DNA from: an uncultured Collinsella sp.
Lineage (GTDB): Bacteria; Actinomycetota; Coriobacteriia; Coriobacteriales; Coriobacteriaceae
Length of the DNA stretch: 32,648 nucleotides
Reading direction: 5' to 3'
NCBI GenBank assembly: GCA_934630385.1
Contig: CAKTWE010000015.1
Location: forward strand, 1 to 32,648
Shown: positions 8,718 to 16,575 of the stretch, piece by piece
How positions within the stretch are numbered: the stretch's first letter is position 1
How the letters are laid out: the number at the start of each line of letters is the position of its first letter
Made by a program: the position numbers and the translations under genes
Notes under the pieces: model-generated
Databases searched by the model: none
What the model saw: the letters and a program-made list of their open reading frames with translations, nothing else
What the model was told of the DNA's origin: nothing

Positions 8718-8895
8718 GTCCACCTCGTTCTAACACGGGCCGCGTTGCGCTTGCTGCTATTACTCTACACCGTGGCAAGTGGAACGGATTCCGGGACGCG
8801 GGATGGGGCGTCCAGACGGCTTTGCCTGCATTTAGCAACGCCTCGCAAAATGAATCAATCTCAACTGCATATGTGACGGAACTGTGTCGAACGCT

Positions 8896-8905
8896 GTTGA
8901 ACAAC
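8896..8905. promoter_or_regulatory. Secondary site GTTGAACAAC
   Basis: This imperfect copy of the GTTGCGCAAC core lies with its centre 33 bp upstream of the perfect palindrome at 8927-8940, close to three helical turns. The spacing suggests two operator sites on the same DNA face. Low information content keeps confidence modest. Confidence 0.35.
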
Positions 8906-8926
8906 CGACTTGCCCGCGTTGCCGCA

Positions 8927-8940
8927 TTGTTGCGCAACAA
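8927..8940. promoter_or_regulatory. Candidate operator, perfect palindrome TTGTTGCGCAACAA
   Basis: This 14-bp perfect palindrome lies 65 bp upstream of the surface protein start codon. The same core (TGTTGCGCAACA) occurs at 25237-25248, 75 bp upstream of the DUF4234 gene. It is probably bound by a dimeric regulator; I do not recognise the motif. Confidence 0.5.
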
Positions 8941-9005
8941 AGACCGGGAAATGCGGCCCTAGACTCGCGGTAACGCAGATAGCGTTGTGTCGAAGGGAGC
9001 ACAAC

Positions 9006-12000
9006 ATGGCAAAGTACAGTCCAAAGCATCTTTCGTCTCCAGCCAAGACCGTCAACGTAAGGGGTGTCGCCAACCGCGCCGTCGCAACCGTTTTGACGGC
9101 AGGCCTTATCGCCCAGCCGCTCATGTCGCCGCTGGCGGCAATTGCCGCGCCGGCCGGTGACAGCACCGATGCCGCAAAGGGCGAAAGCCCCATCGAGAGC
9201 ACCGTCGTTGCTGGCAACCAGGCAGTCGCGAAGACAGCGGCGCAGCTGGCCGAGGAATCGGCAAAGCAGTTCGAAGCTGCCAAGGCGGCCTACGATGCGG
9301 CTCAGAAGAAGGCCGACGCTGCGGGCCAGGCGCAGAAGCAGGCTCAGCAGCAAAAAGACCAGGCTTCGCAGGCCGTGACCGATAACGGCGCCGAGCAGAA
9401 TGCGGCAGAAGTCGCTGCGCTTCAGGAGAAGATCGACGAGCTTAAGGCGGCCGTCGACAAGGCCGAGCAGCAGCAGAAGAAGCTGGGCGACCTGAACGAT
9501 CAGCTCGATCAGGCCAACAAGAGTGTCAAGGGTAAGACCCAGGCGCTCAAGGACGCCGAGGCAAAGCGCGACGAAGCCAAGAAAGCTCTCGATGACGCCC
9601 GGGCCAAGCTCAAGGCTATGGATATGGATAAGTACGAGGCCGCCAAGAAGGCCGTCGAGGACGCGCAGGCCAAGCTCGATGCAGCGAATGCCGATGTGAA
9701 GACGGCCGAGGGTGAGCTCGATGCCGCTAGGACCGCCGCCGCCAATGCTGAGCAGGCAAAGAGCGATGCCGAGTCTGCTCTGACGACTGCCCAGGCCAAG
9801 AAGAAGGAGACTGCCACTACCCTTGCCGCTGCGACCACCGCGCGCGACAATGCCCAGGATAAGCTGAACGACGCCCAGAAAGCGCTCGATGCTGCCGTCT
9901 CGGGTACGGGTGTCGACCTGAGTGCGCTTGAGGCCGCCAAGGTCGCCGCCGCTGGTGAGCTCAAGGCCGCGCAAACGGAACTCGATGCTGCGACGACTGC
10001 CGATACGACCGCTCAGACGAACCTGCAGACAGCCCAGGCTGCTGCCACTGTTGCGCAGGAGAAGGCCAGTGCCGCCAACGCTGCCGTGTCGTCTGCGCAG
10101 ACTGCATTCGACGAAGCCAACGGCAAACTCGGTGATCTGACCAGCGAATACAACACCGCCAAGGCTGCTTACGAGCAGGCCCAGCAGACCGAGGCGGACA
10201 AGAAAGCTGCCTACGATCAGGCCGTAAAGGATAGGGACGACAAATACACTGAATGCAAGGCGGCATACGAGGCGGAGGATGTGGCCGAGAAGGAACTCGG
10301 CGAGGCTAATCAGCTGCTTGGCGATCTCGAAGGACAGATTGATGCATTGAAATCGACCATGACGGTCGACCAGGAAAAAGCCAAGCAGGGCGTGATTGGT
10401 TTAATGGACTCCATCGCGAATGACTCGTCCTATACCGATGCGCAGCGCGCAAATGCGCGCATTGCATCGGTTTGGCTGAGCGGTAACGCCGCCGCCGGCA
10501 TCAACAAGGCTGATTGGTTTGATCAATATGTCGACAATGATGGAACGCACAATACGTCTTCATTTTCATTCGAACAACTAAAGAATGCGCTGACGTATAT
10601 GGATACGTTGAACAATATTAGGAAAGCCAACGGGCTTGGCGAGCTATCTGTGAGCCTGAAGCAGACGGCGGCGGCAGTGCTGCAGGTAAACTACTCAGCG
10701 CACACAGGTCTTCACGCCCAGCACTATTCAAATGCGGAGAATTTATCGTCGACACTGGACTATGCCTATACGGGTGGAGAGACGATTGACACGCTTGGCG
10801 ACCCCTATACCGGCTGGTACACAGAAGAGAAGCGGGTTTGGGACGAAAAGGTTGCGTCGGACCCGTCGTATGAGCAGTACAAAACGCATGCGTACTTGCT
10901 GTATATGAGCGACCCCAGTTTTTATAGTCAGGTTGGCCATTACTTGAATATTATCCATCCGGATTATGTTGCGATGGGATTTGGTGTTGGCAATGGAAAG
11001 GGAGACAACGTCGGCGCCTGCGTGATCAACGATTTTTCCTTTGACTCGTCCGACTGCGATTTCTCCGTCGCGGATTTCAAGAAACTCGTGAACGATTATA
11101 TCGACTCTGCATATGGTGCCGATGTAACGCAAGAGCAAAAGAATCAGCTGGCGCAACTTGAAAGCAAGCTTACAAAAGCTCAGAAGGACTTTGGAGCAAA
11201 GAGGGATACTTATTGGGTTAAGGTGAATGAATCCAGCAGTGCATACGAGGACTATAAGGCGGCTGATAATGCGATGAATACCGCCAAGGGCGAGTATGAG
11301 AATGCACGGGCTGCCACCACAACCGCCAAGGGCACCTACGACGCCGCTAAGAGCAAACTCGATGCTTCTGGTATTGACATCGACGCTCTCCAGCAGAACC
11401 TCAATACTGCTAAGGCCGTGGCTGCCACTGCGCAGGCTACGCTTGCCGACGCCAACTCCAAGCTTACCGAATGCCAGACGAACGCCTCTAAGGCTTCGAC
11501 TCGTAAACTGAATGCTCAGAGCGGCTACGACGCCGCCAAGGCAAAGTCCGAAAAGGCCAAAAAGGCGTATGACGACGCTACCGCTTCGGTCAAGGACCTT
11601 ACCGCCAAGCTCGATGCCGCTAGGACAGAGTCCGATCAGGCTAACGAGGCGTATGGCAAGGCAAAGGCGGCCGACGTCACTGCCCAGGCTGGCGTTAACG
11701 ATGCCGAGGCCGCAGCGACTGCCGCGGCAACGGCCCTCTCGAACGCGCAGCAGGAGGTCACCAACAAGGAGCAGGCGCTTGCCGCCGCACAGCAGGAGGT
11801 CAAGTCTGCTAAGGCGGCTCTGGCCACCGCAAACAAGGCCTTCGAGCCCTACGCCGCTGCTCAGAAGGCGCTCGACGACGCCGAGGTCGCCTATCGTACC
11901 GCCGATGCCAGCGTGAACACTGCCAAGAATCAGCTCGATGCTGCCAACCAGGCAGTCGAGGACGCCAAAAAGGCCATCGCCGATGCCCAGACCGAGCTTG

Positions 12001-12497
12001 CTGCTGATCAGGCCCTTCAGGCCGATCTTGATCATGTCGACCACGAGGCTTCCCTTGCCGCTGGCGTAACGGTATTCAACGCGGGCTGGACGGCACAAAA
12101 TCAGCTGCCCAAGCTCGATGCTGCCTATGCTCGCTACAAGGCTGCCGTCGACGCCGCCGCTGGTCTCAAGGCTGCCCTGAGCGACGCTGACGCCAAGCTG
12201 TCCGATGCCAACGACGCCTATGCCGCCGCGCTTGCAGAGCTTAACGACGCCAAGGACGCCCTGGCAGCCGCACAGGCCGAGTACGACAAGTATCATCCCA
12301 AGGCCGAGCCGCAGGCCAAGCCCCAGGTTGCGCAGGCCGCCGCAAAGGCCCCCGCTGCCAAGAAGCAGGCCGCGGATGGTGCGCTCGCCCAGACGGGCGA
12401 CACCTCCGCGCTTGCGGGCGAGGTTTTTGTCATCGGCGGCATTACGCTCGTGGCTGCGGGCGTGACGCTGAGCGATCGTCGTCGCAAGCAGATGTAG
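9006..12497 (+). CDS. Sortase-anchored surface protein: coiled coil, CAP-like domain, coiled coil
   Basis: A 1163-residue surface protein. Seen in order: a basic N-terminus and a signal peptide likely cleaved after residue 48 (AAIAA before PAG); an Ala/Lys/Asp/Glu-rich heptad region at about 75-460; a globular domain at about 480-700; a second coiled-coil region at about 708-1097; a Pro/Ala/Lys linker; and a sorting signal LAQTG at 1127-1131, followed by a hydrophobic helix and the tail RRRKQM. The globular part resembles a CAP/SCP domain: HAQHYSNAENL supplies a His and a Glu, VWDEK another acidic residue, and VGHYLNI the conserved His motif. The start at 9006 is set by GAAGGGAG about 8 nt upstream. 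The CAP segment is clearly AT-richer than the arms. Its role, perhaps in adhesion or host interaction, is not shown by sequence. The gene is monocistronic, with a terminator downstream. Confidence 0.88.
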   Translation: MAKYSPKHLSSPAKTVNVRGVANRAVATVLTAGLIAQPLMSPLAAIAAPAGDSTDAAKGESPIESTVVAGNQAVAKTAAQLAEESAKQFEAAKAAYDAAQKKADAAGQAQKQAQQQKDQASQAVTDNGAEQNAAEVAALQEKIDELKAAVDKAEQQQKKLGDLNDQLDQANKSVKGKTQALKDAEAKRDEAKKALDDARAKLKAMDMDKYEAAKKAVEDAQAKLDAANADVKTAEGELDAARTAAANAEQAKSDAESALTTAQAKKKETATTLAAATTARDNAQDKLNDAQKALDAAVSGTGVDLSALEAAKVAAAGELKAAQTELDAATTADTTAQTNLQTAQAAATVAQEKASAANAAVSSAQTAFDEANGKLGDLTSEYNTAKAAYEQAQQTEADKKAAYDQAVKDRDDKYTECKAAYEAEDVAEKELGEANQLLGDLEGQIDALKSTMTVDQEKAKQGVIGLMDSIANDSSYTDAQRANARIASVWLSGNAAAGINKADWFDQYVDNDGTHNTSSFSFEQLKNALTYMDTLNNIRKANGLGELSVSLKQTAAAVLQVNYSAHTGLHAQHYSNAENLSSTLDYAYTGGETIDTLGDPYTGWYTEEKRVWDEKVASDPSYEQYKTHAYLLYMSDPSFYSQVGHYLNIIHPDYVAMGFGVGNGKGDNVGACVINDFSFDSSDCDFSVADFKKLVNDYIDSAYGADVTQEQKNQLAQLESKLTKAQKDFGAKRDTYWVKVNESSSAYEDYKAADNAMNTAKGEYENARAATTTAKGTYDAAKSKLDASGIDIDALQQNLNTAKAVAATAQATLADANSKLTECQTNASKASTRKLNAQSGYDAAKAKSEKAKKAYDDATASVKDLTAKLDAARTESDQANEAYGKAKAADVTAQAGVNDAEAAATAAATALSNAQQEVTNKEQALAAAQQEVKSAKAALATANKAFEPYAAAQKALDDAEVAYRTADASVNTAKNQLDAANQAVEDAKKAIADAQTELAADQALQADLDHVDHEASLAAGVTVFNAGWTAQNQLPKLDAAYARYKAAVDAAAGLKAALSDADAKLSDANDAYAAALAELNDAKDALAAAQAEYDKYHPKAEPQAKPQVAQAAAKAPAAKKQAADGALAQTGDTSALAGEVFVIGGITLVAAGVTLSDRRRKQM
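10400..11290 (+). other. AT-richer CAP-like core inside the surface protein gene
   Basis: The segment encoding the CAP-like domain differs in composition from the flanking arms: 24 G/C of 60 in the row starting at 10501 and 23 of 60 at 10921, against 41 of 60 at 12181. Codons such as AAT, TAT, GAT and ATT are frequent here and rare in the arms. The boundaries are approximate. Confidence 0.6.
12384..12401 (+). other. Sortase sorting signal LAQTGD
   Basis: LAQTGD is followed by a membrane helix and a positively charged tail, the usual tripartite wall-sorting signal. The LAxTG form, rather than LPxTG, is known for substrates of class E sortases in actinobacteria. No sortase gene lies in this window. 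Confidence 0.75.
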
Positions 12498-12563
12498 CAT
12501 TTTGAGTACTGGTCTCGCATGAGCTGCGGTTTATTGCGAGACTGATTCGATGGCTCAACCGAT

Positions 12564-12605
12564 AAGGCCGGCGTGCTGTGATACGCAGCGCGCCGGCCTT
12601 TCTTT
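12564..12605 (+). terminator. Intrinsic terminator of the surface protein gene
   Basis: A 15-bp stem (AAGGCCGGCGTGCTG with CAGCGCGCCGGCCTT, one G-U pair) and 7-nt loop is followed by TCTTT. It lies 67 nt after the stop codon. Confidence 0.8.
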
Positions 12606-12615
12606 GTATTGGCAT

Positions 12616-12656
12616 CAAAAAGCCCGGCCGGTAGCCACAAAAGCTACCGACCGGGC
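12616..12656 (-). terminator. Intrinsic terminator of the OPT transporter gene (minus strand)
   Basis: A 14-bp stem with one mismatch (GCCCGGCCGGTAGC at 12622-12635 with GCTACCGACCGGGC at 12643-12656) has AAAAA on its left side, which reads as a U-run on the minus strand. It lies about 64 nt after the transporter stop. Confidence 0.8.
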
Positions 12657-12719
12657 AAGCCGTAGGCAATATGATTGCGACCGGGCTGTTGCCTGGCTGC
12701 GAGCGAACAGCCGCCCAGC

Positions 12720-14423
12720 TTAGCCCAGCAGGCTCAAGCCAACGGAGACAAACGCCAGGATAACGCCGACGATGGACTCGCCGCCGAGCAGGCCGCTGGC
12801 GACGACCAGGCCCTGCTCCTGGAAGGCGGCGTCCTTGGTGGCCTTCTCCTCGTCCGAAAGACCGGCCTCGGCGTCGCGGTGAGCGGCCCACTTGTCGTAG
12901 GCGAGCTTGACGCAGGAGCCCAGGAATGCCGTGAGTGACATGTAGAATGGCAGGTACACGCCCAGGCCGATCATCATGGCCGGAATGCCGAGCCAGTACA
13001 TGACGATACCGGCGATAAAGCCGCCCGCGAACCACGGCACGCTCGGGATGCCCGAGACCATGGTGGCGACCACACTTGCCTGTGCGGCAACGAAACTCTT
13101 GTCGGGACCAAAGGCGTCCGGACCATAGGCGGTGACGAGCGCGACCATGACGGCGGCAGCGACCAGGGCGCCCACGATGCCGCCGATGGCCTGGCCGACC
13201 CACTGTGCGCGCGGGTTGGTGCCCAGCACGGCGCCGGCCTTAAAGTCGTTCATGACGTCGCCCGCAAGGCCGCACGCTACGGCCACGATGCCGGCGATAA
13301 AGAACAGCTTGACCTGAGCGAGCTGCGCGAAGGCGGCAACGATGAGCATGACGATGAGGCCAAAGATCTCCATGGGGTCGATGCCCGTCTGACCGCAGCT
13401 CTGCGCGCTCATGATGGTGGTGACAAAGGTGAACAGCGTGACGATGACGGCAGGAACGGGGCCAAGACCGAGTACGATGGCAACGATCACGGCGATGGCG
13501 GCAGCGCCCAGGCCGATGATACCGGCGTCGAGCTTAAGGGAGCCCGAGATGAGCGACTGCTCGTCGGTGTCGGTGGAGCTGTCGGCGGCGAGGCCGCGGA
13601 CGATACCGGCGACCTGCGGCAGGATGTCCTTGAGGACGACAGCGACGCCAAAGCCCATCATAAGGCCCATACCCAGGGACTTAACAATGCCTTGTGCGGT
13701 CATAACGTCAAACAGACCGGTAGCGGTGCCGCCGACAATGATGCCAAAATTGCCCAGTAGCGCGCCGGCAAACCAGAAGGCGACGGGGGCGAAGCCCACC
13801 AAAAAGCCGATGGACAGCAACATGGGCGAGTTGTAGATGGCAAAGGTCACGCCGGGGATATTGAGCGTGCACAGCATGCTGGGCACCACGCCCAGAGCGT
13901 CGCGAAGCACGCTGTAGATGCCTGCGATGGCCATGGAGCCAAAGAGCTGCTTGCCGGTCTTGCCGCCTGCCTCGGTGGCGCGCAGGGTCTGAGCCGCGGC
14001 GTTGCCGGTGGGGAACTCCAGCGCGGCGTCCACGATAAAGTGACGGTGGATGAGCGCTGTCGCCAGAAGGCCCAAGATGGTGCCGGCGAGTGCCACGATA
14101 AACATGTCGAGCCAGCTGATCTGGTCGGCATAGCCCAGCATCCAGGCGCCCGGGATGGTAAACGCCAGGCCGCCGGCGACCATGGCGCCTGCGGACATGA
14201 TGGTGTGGGTGACGTTGGCCTCGTTGAGACTGGCATTGCCCATGAGCTTCAGGAAGAACAGCGAAATGACGGCAGCGAAAATGATCGGCCAGGGGAGGGC
14301 GCCCATCTTGAGGGCGGTATAGGCCGAGCTTGCCGTGATGGTCACGCAGCCAAGGACGCCGATGACGACGCCGCGCAGCGTGAGTTGCCCGCGCATCGAG
14401 GCACGGTTCGAGGGATTGCTCAT
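12720..14423 (-). CDS. OPT-family transporter (oligopeptide or metal-chelate type)
   Basis: A 567-residue polytopic membrane protein of the oligopeptide transporter (OPT) superfamily, whose prokaryotic members move small peptides or metal chelates by secondary transport. Seen: an N-terminal RGQLTLRGVVIGVLGC helix start, the ALPWPIIFAAVISL and NASLNEANVTHTIMSAG segments typical of the family, and many hydrophobic helices over the whole length. A charged loop (about residues 275-290) and a short cytoplasmic C-terminal segment interrupt them. Length is within the range of bacterial OPT proteins. The start at 14423 has AAAGGAG 6 nt upstream. It diverges from coaX and shares a 190-bp control region with it. 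Substrate cannot be assigned. Confidence 0.88.
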   Translation of the reverse strand: MSNPSNRASMRGQLTLRGVVIGVLGCVTITASSAYTALKMGALPWPIIFAAVISLFFLKLMGNASLNEANVTHTIMSAGAMVAGGLAFTIPGAWMLGYADQISWLDMFIVALAGTILGLLATALIHRHFIVDAALEFPTGNAAAQTLRATEAGGKTGKQLFGSMAIAGIYSVLRDALGVVPSMLCTLNIPGVTFAIYNSPMLLSIGFLVGFAPVAFWFAGALLGNFGIIVGGTATGLFDVMTAQGIVKSLGMGLMMGFGVAVVLKDILPQVAGIVRGLAADSSTDTDEQSLISGSLKLDAGIIGLGAAAIAVIVAIVLGLGPVPAVIVTLFTFVTTIMSAQSCGQTGIDPMEIFGLIVMLIVAAFAQLAQVKLFFIAGIVAVACGLAGDVMNDFKAGAVLGTNPRAQWVGQAIGGIVGALVAAAVMVALVTAYGPDAFGPDKSFVAAQASVVATMVSGIPSVPWFAGGFIAGIVMYWLGIPAMMIGLGVYLPFYMSLTAFLGSCVKLAYDKWAAHRDAEAGLSDEEKATKDAAFQEQGLVVASGLLGGESIVGVILAFVSVGLSLLG

Positions 14424-14533
14424 ATAGAACTCCTTTGCGTATATCCGCTTCCCCCGGGAGCGCCGCTACGGATACGGCGCGGGAAGTCGGGTTACCAAGG
14501 GCCGCCGCGTGAGCTCGCGCGCGACCGCGCACC

Positions 14534-14539
14534 AGTATA
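14534..14539 (-). promoter_or_regulatory. Possible -10 element (TATACT) for the OPT gene
   Basis: On the minus strand TATACT lies about 110 nt upstream of the transporter start. No consensus -35 precedes it at 17 nt; that position falls in the palindrome at 14550-14567. Confidence 0.35.
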
Positions 14540-14549
14540 GCCGCAAGCT

Positions 14550-14567
14550 AGTCATTTTGGGATGACT
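14550..14567. promoter_or_regulatory. Palindrome AGTCAT-N6-ATGACT between divergent promoters
   Basis: The 6-bp arms AGTCAT and ATGACT lie around the sequence TTTGGG. The palindrome sits between outward-facing TATACT boxes, over the -35 position of both, so it could be the site of a regulator controlling the OPT gene and coaX together. Confidence 0.4.
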
Positions 14568-14582
14568 GGTTTAGGTAGGCGA

Positions 14583-14588
14583 TATACT
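14583..14588 (+). promoter_or_regulatory. Probable -10 element (TATACT) for coaX
   Basis: TATACT lies 27 nt before the coaX start codon, giving a short leader with the AAAGGAG ribosome binding site. The -35 position has no good match. Confidence 0.4.
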
Positions 14589-14615
14589 GCTGGACAGACG
14601 AAAGGAGTGCCGACG

Positions 14616-15467
14616 ATGCTTAATGGGTACGCATATATATTGACGGTCGACGTGGGCAACACGTTCATTCGCTTTGGCCTGTTTGCCGAGGATTCGGCCG
14701 CGGCGCAGGAGCGCCCGCTCGCGACGTGCGAGATCACGACGCCGGCCCGTATTACGGCCGACGAAGCGCGCATGCGACTTGTGCAGGTCATGGGCGCGCT
14801 CGCCGCCGATGCGGGTGTGCCCGGGGTGCTCATACCTGCCGCGGCCGTGCTGAGCTGTGTGGTCCCGGCGCTCGAGCGCCCGTGGAAGGCAGCACTCTCC
14901 CGTACCTGCACGGGGCGCGTGCTCGCCGTGGGGCCGGGCCTCAAGACCGGCATACCCGTGCACTACGATGACCCGGCCGAGATCGGTCCCGATCGCATCG
15001 CCGACGCCGTGGCTGCCCGCGCCGTTTACGGCTCGCCGTGCATTGTGATCGACCTGGGCACCACGACCAATATCGAGGTCATCGACGCGCGCGGCACCTT
15101 TGTCGGCGGCGTTATCGCGCCGGGGCTGGCGCTCGGCGCCCGTTCGCTCTCGGCCGCTGCGGCGCGCCTGCCTCAGGTTGAGCCCTCGGCGCCGACGCAC
15201 GTCATCGGCCGCAACACGCGTGAGGCCATGCGCTCGGGCGTGGTTCTGGGCGAGGTGGCCCGCATCGACGGCATGCTCGACATGGTGCTCGCCGAGATGC
15301 GCGCGACCAAGGCCGCGGGGGAGGGCGATGTGCCCATCGTCATTACCGGCGACGATGCCGAGGCGCTTGCGGCCCTTGTCGGTCATAGCCTGACGGTCGA
15401 TGACGCGTTGACGCTTCGCGGCCTGGCCGAGCTCTACCACATCAATCAAAAGCCCCGCCGCGTGTAA
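14616..15467 (+). CDS. coaX: Type III pantothenate kinase
   Basis: A 283-residue type III pantothenate kinase, which phosphorylates pantothenate with ATP in the first step of coenzyme A synthesis. Seen: the N-terminal phosphate motif TVDVGNT (D12-T16), the GPDR motif, IDLGTTTNIEVID with its second conserved aspartate, GGVIAPGLALGARSL, and a late ITGDDAEAL segment where most members have TGG. These are in family order, and the length is slightly above the usual 255-260. The start at 14616 is set by AAAGGAG 8 nt upstream and by the ATPase fold beginning at residue 8; an ATG at 14562 would add 18 unconserved residues. It diverges from the OPT gene and precedes a deoxycytidylate deaminase. Confidence 0.92.
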   Translation: MLNGYAYILTVDVGNTFIRFGLFAEDSAAAQERPLATCEITTPARITADEARMRLVQVMGALAADAGVPGVLIPAAAVLSCVVPALERPWKAALSRTCTGRVLAVGPGLKTGIPVHYDDPAEIGPDRIADAVAARAVYGSPCIVIDLGTTTNIEVIDARGTFVGGVIAPGLALGARSLSAAAARLPQVEPSAPTHVIGRNTREAMRSGVVLGEVARIDGMLDMVLAEMRATKAAGEGDVPIVITGDDAEALAALVGHSLTVDDALTLRGLAELYHINQKPRRV

Positions 15468-15511
15468 AAGTGAGGGCGCCGGTGGGACAAACGCCTCCAC
15501 CTTCCACCTGC

Positions 15512-15517
15512 TACAAT
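15512..15517 (+). promoter_or_regulatory. Possible -10 element (TACAAT) for the dCMP deaminase gene
   Basis: TACAAT lies 35 nt before the deaminase start codon, in the gap after coaX. No -35 match is visible at normal spacing. Confidence 0.35.
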
Positions 15518-15551
15518 GGGTCAAACTGTTGCGATTACGGAGGTGTCTGCC

Positions 15552-16076
15552 ATGTCGGACGATCTTCATCAAACTGCGTCGGGCAAGCGCCGCGACGTTA
15601 TTAGCTGGGATGAGTTCTTTATGAGCGTGGCCATCGCCGCGCAGCGCCGCAGTAAGGACCCCAACACGCAGGTGGGCGCGTGCATCGCCAACACCAACCA
15701 CCGCATCCTTTCGGTGGGCTACAACGGTACGCCCTCGGCGCTCAACGACGACTTTTTCCCGTGGGGCACGAGCGACGACCCATTGCAGGATAAGCACAAC
15801 TACGTGGTGCATGCCGAGGCCAACGCCGTGCTCAACTACCGCGGCTCGCTCAAAGACCTTGAGGGTTCCACGGTCTATGTCACGCTGTTCCCGTGCCACG
15901 ACTGCGCCAAGATCCTGGCGCAGGTGGGCGTGGGCGAGGTCGTCTACCTGGACAATAAGTATGCCGACACCGATGACGGCCGTATCAGTCGCCGTATTCT
16001 CGACTCCTGCGGCATCAGCTACCGCCAGGTTATCGTCGATGTCCAGATTGGTACCGGGGGACAGGCTCGGCACTAA
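15552..16076 (+). CDS. dCMP deaminase family protein (zinc-dependent)
   Basis: A 174-residue zinc deaminase of the dCMP deaminase/ComEB group, which converts dCMP to dUMP and so feeds thymidylate synthesis. Seen: the zinc and proton-shuttle motif HAE (H87, E89) and PCHDC (C115, C118), the VGACIAN and GYNGTP substrate segments, and FF(M)SVAIAAQRRSKDPNTQVG at the front, all typical. The long stretch between GYNGTP and HAE, with FFPWG, fits dCMP rather than cytidine or guanine deaminases. The start at 15552 is chosen for GGAGG 8 nt upstream; an ATG at 15516 lies inside the likely promoter. Whether it is subject to dCTP/dTTP allosteric control cannot be judged from the sequence. Confidence 0.9.
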   Translation: MSDDLHQTASGKRRDVISWDEFFMSVAIAAQRRSKDPNTQVGACIANTNHRILSVGYNGTPSALNDDFFPWGTSDDPLQDKHNYVVHAEANAVLNYRGSLKDLEGSTVYVTLFPCHDCAKILAQVGVGEVVYLDNKYADTDDGRISRRILDSCGISYRQVIVDVQIGTGGQARH

Positions 16077-16209
16077 TATGCGTTGTCGCTGTCTGACGAC
16101 GAACGCAGCTCAAAGAGCCCCGTCCCAAATTGACTACTCGTGAAAGTCGCGTCTGCGCGCATGGACGGCTCGTGAGCGGGTACATGGCTGTAGTAACATA
16201 GCTTCTGTC

Positions 16210-16225
16210 CGCGGGCGTGCCCGCG
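16210..16225 (+). terminator. Small GC hairpin before the NifU-like gene
   Basis: CGCGGG-CGTG-CCCGCG is followed by TTATTG, and lies 10 nt before the AAAGGAG ribosome binding site. It might end transcription from the deaminase or act as a leader hairpin. Confidence 0.35.
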
Positions 16226-16247
16226 TTATTGTGAGAAAGGAGCCCCT

Positions 16248-16526
16248 GTGGCTGTTAACGAAGAGCTGCTTAAGAAGGTTCTTGAAGAGATTCGCCCCAA
16301 CCTGCAGGCCGACGGCGGCGATATGGAGTATGTGGGCGTCGACGACGAGGGTGTCGTCAAGTTGGAACTGCAGGGCGCCTGCGCCGGCTGCCCCATGAGC
16401 TCGCTGACCCTGTCTATGGGTATCGAGCGCATCCTGAAGGAGCACGTGCCCGGCGTCACCCGCGTCGAGCAGGTCAATGCTTCCGGCGAGACCGACGACC
16501 TGTACGACGAGTACGCGCCGTTCTAA
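16248..16526 (+). CDS. NifU C-terminal-domain Fe-S scaffold/carrier protein
   Basis: A 92-residue stand-alone NifU-like C-terminal domain (Nfu type), which carries or transfers Fe-S clusters. Seen: LEEIRPNLQADGGDMEYVGV at the front and the cluster-binding CAGC motif (C45, C48) in GACAGCPMSSLTL, followed by the helix GIERILKEHVPGVTRVEQV. The short length is normal for the single-domain form. It starts with GTG at 16248, with AAAGGAG 5 nt upstream. Fe-S enzymes of an anaerobe, including the dehydratase activase at the left of the window, would need such a carrier, but no specific client can be named. Confidence 0.9.
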   Translation: MAVNEELLKKVLEEIRPNLQADGGDMEYVGVDDEGVVKLELQGACAGCPMSSLTLSMGIERILKEHVPGVTRVEQVNASGETDDLYDEYAPF

Positions 16527-16575
16527 GATGCGAAAGCTGCGGACGACATGCTCCGCACAGACGTCACGCCCAGAT

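Noticed and set aside
9230..10360. Tandem DNA repeat array in the coiled-coil arms
   Set aside because: Heptad-like Ala/Lys/Asp codons recur, but no unit repeats exactly at DNA level; the pattern is at protein level.
10743..12500. 585-codon minus-strand frame opposite the surface protein
   Set aside because: It is the antisense reading of the repetitive Ala/Lys/Asp codons and has a low-complexity Gly/Leu/Ile/Val product with no recognisable domain.
12740..12900. Site-specific att site or mobile element boundary near the OPT gene
   Set aside because: The two terminators here are for convergent genes; no direct repeats, integrase or tRNA were seen.
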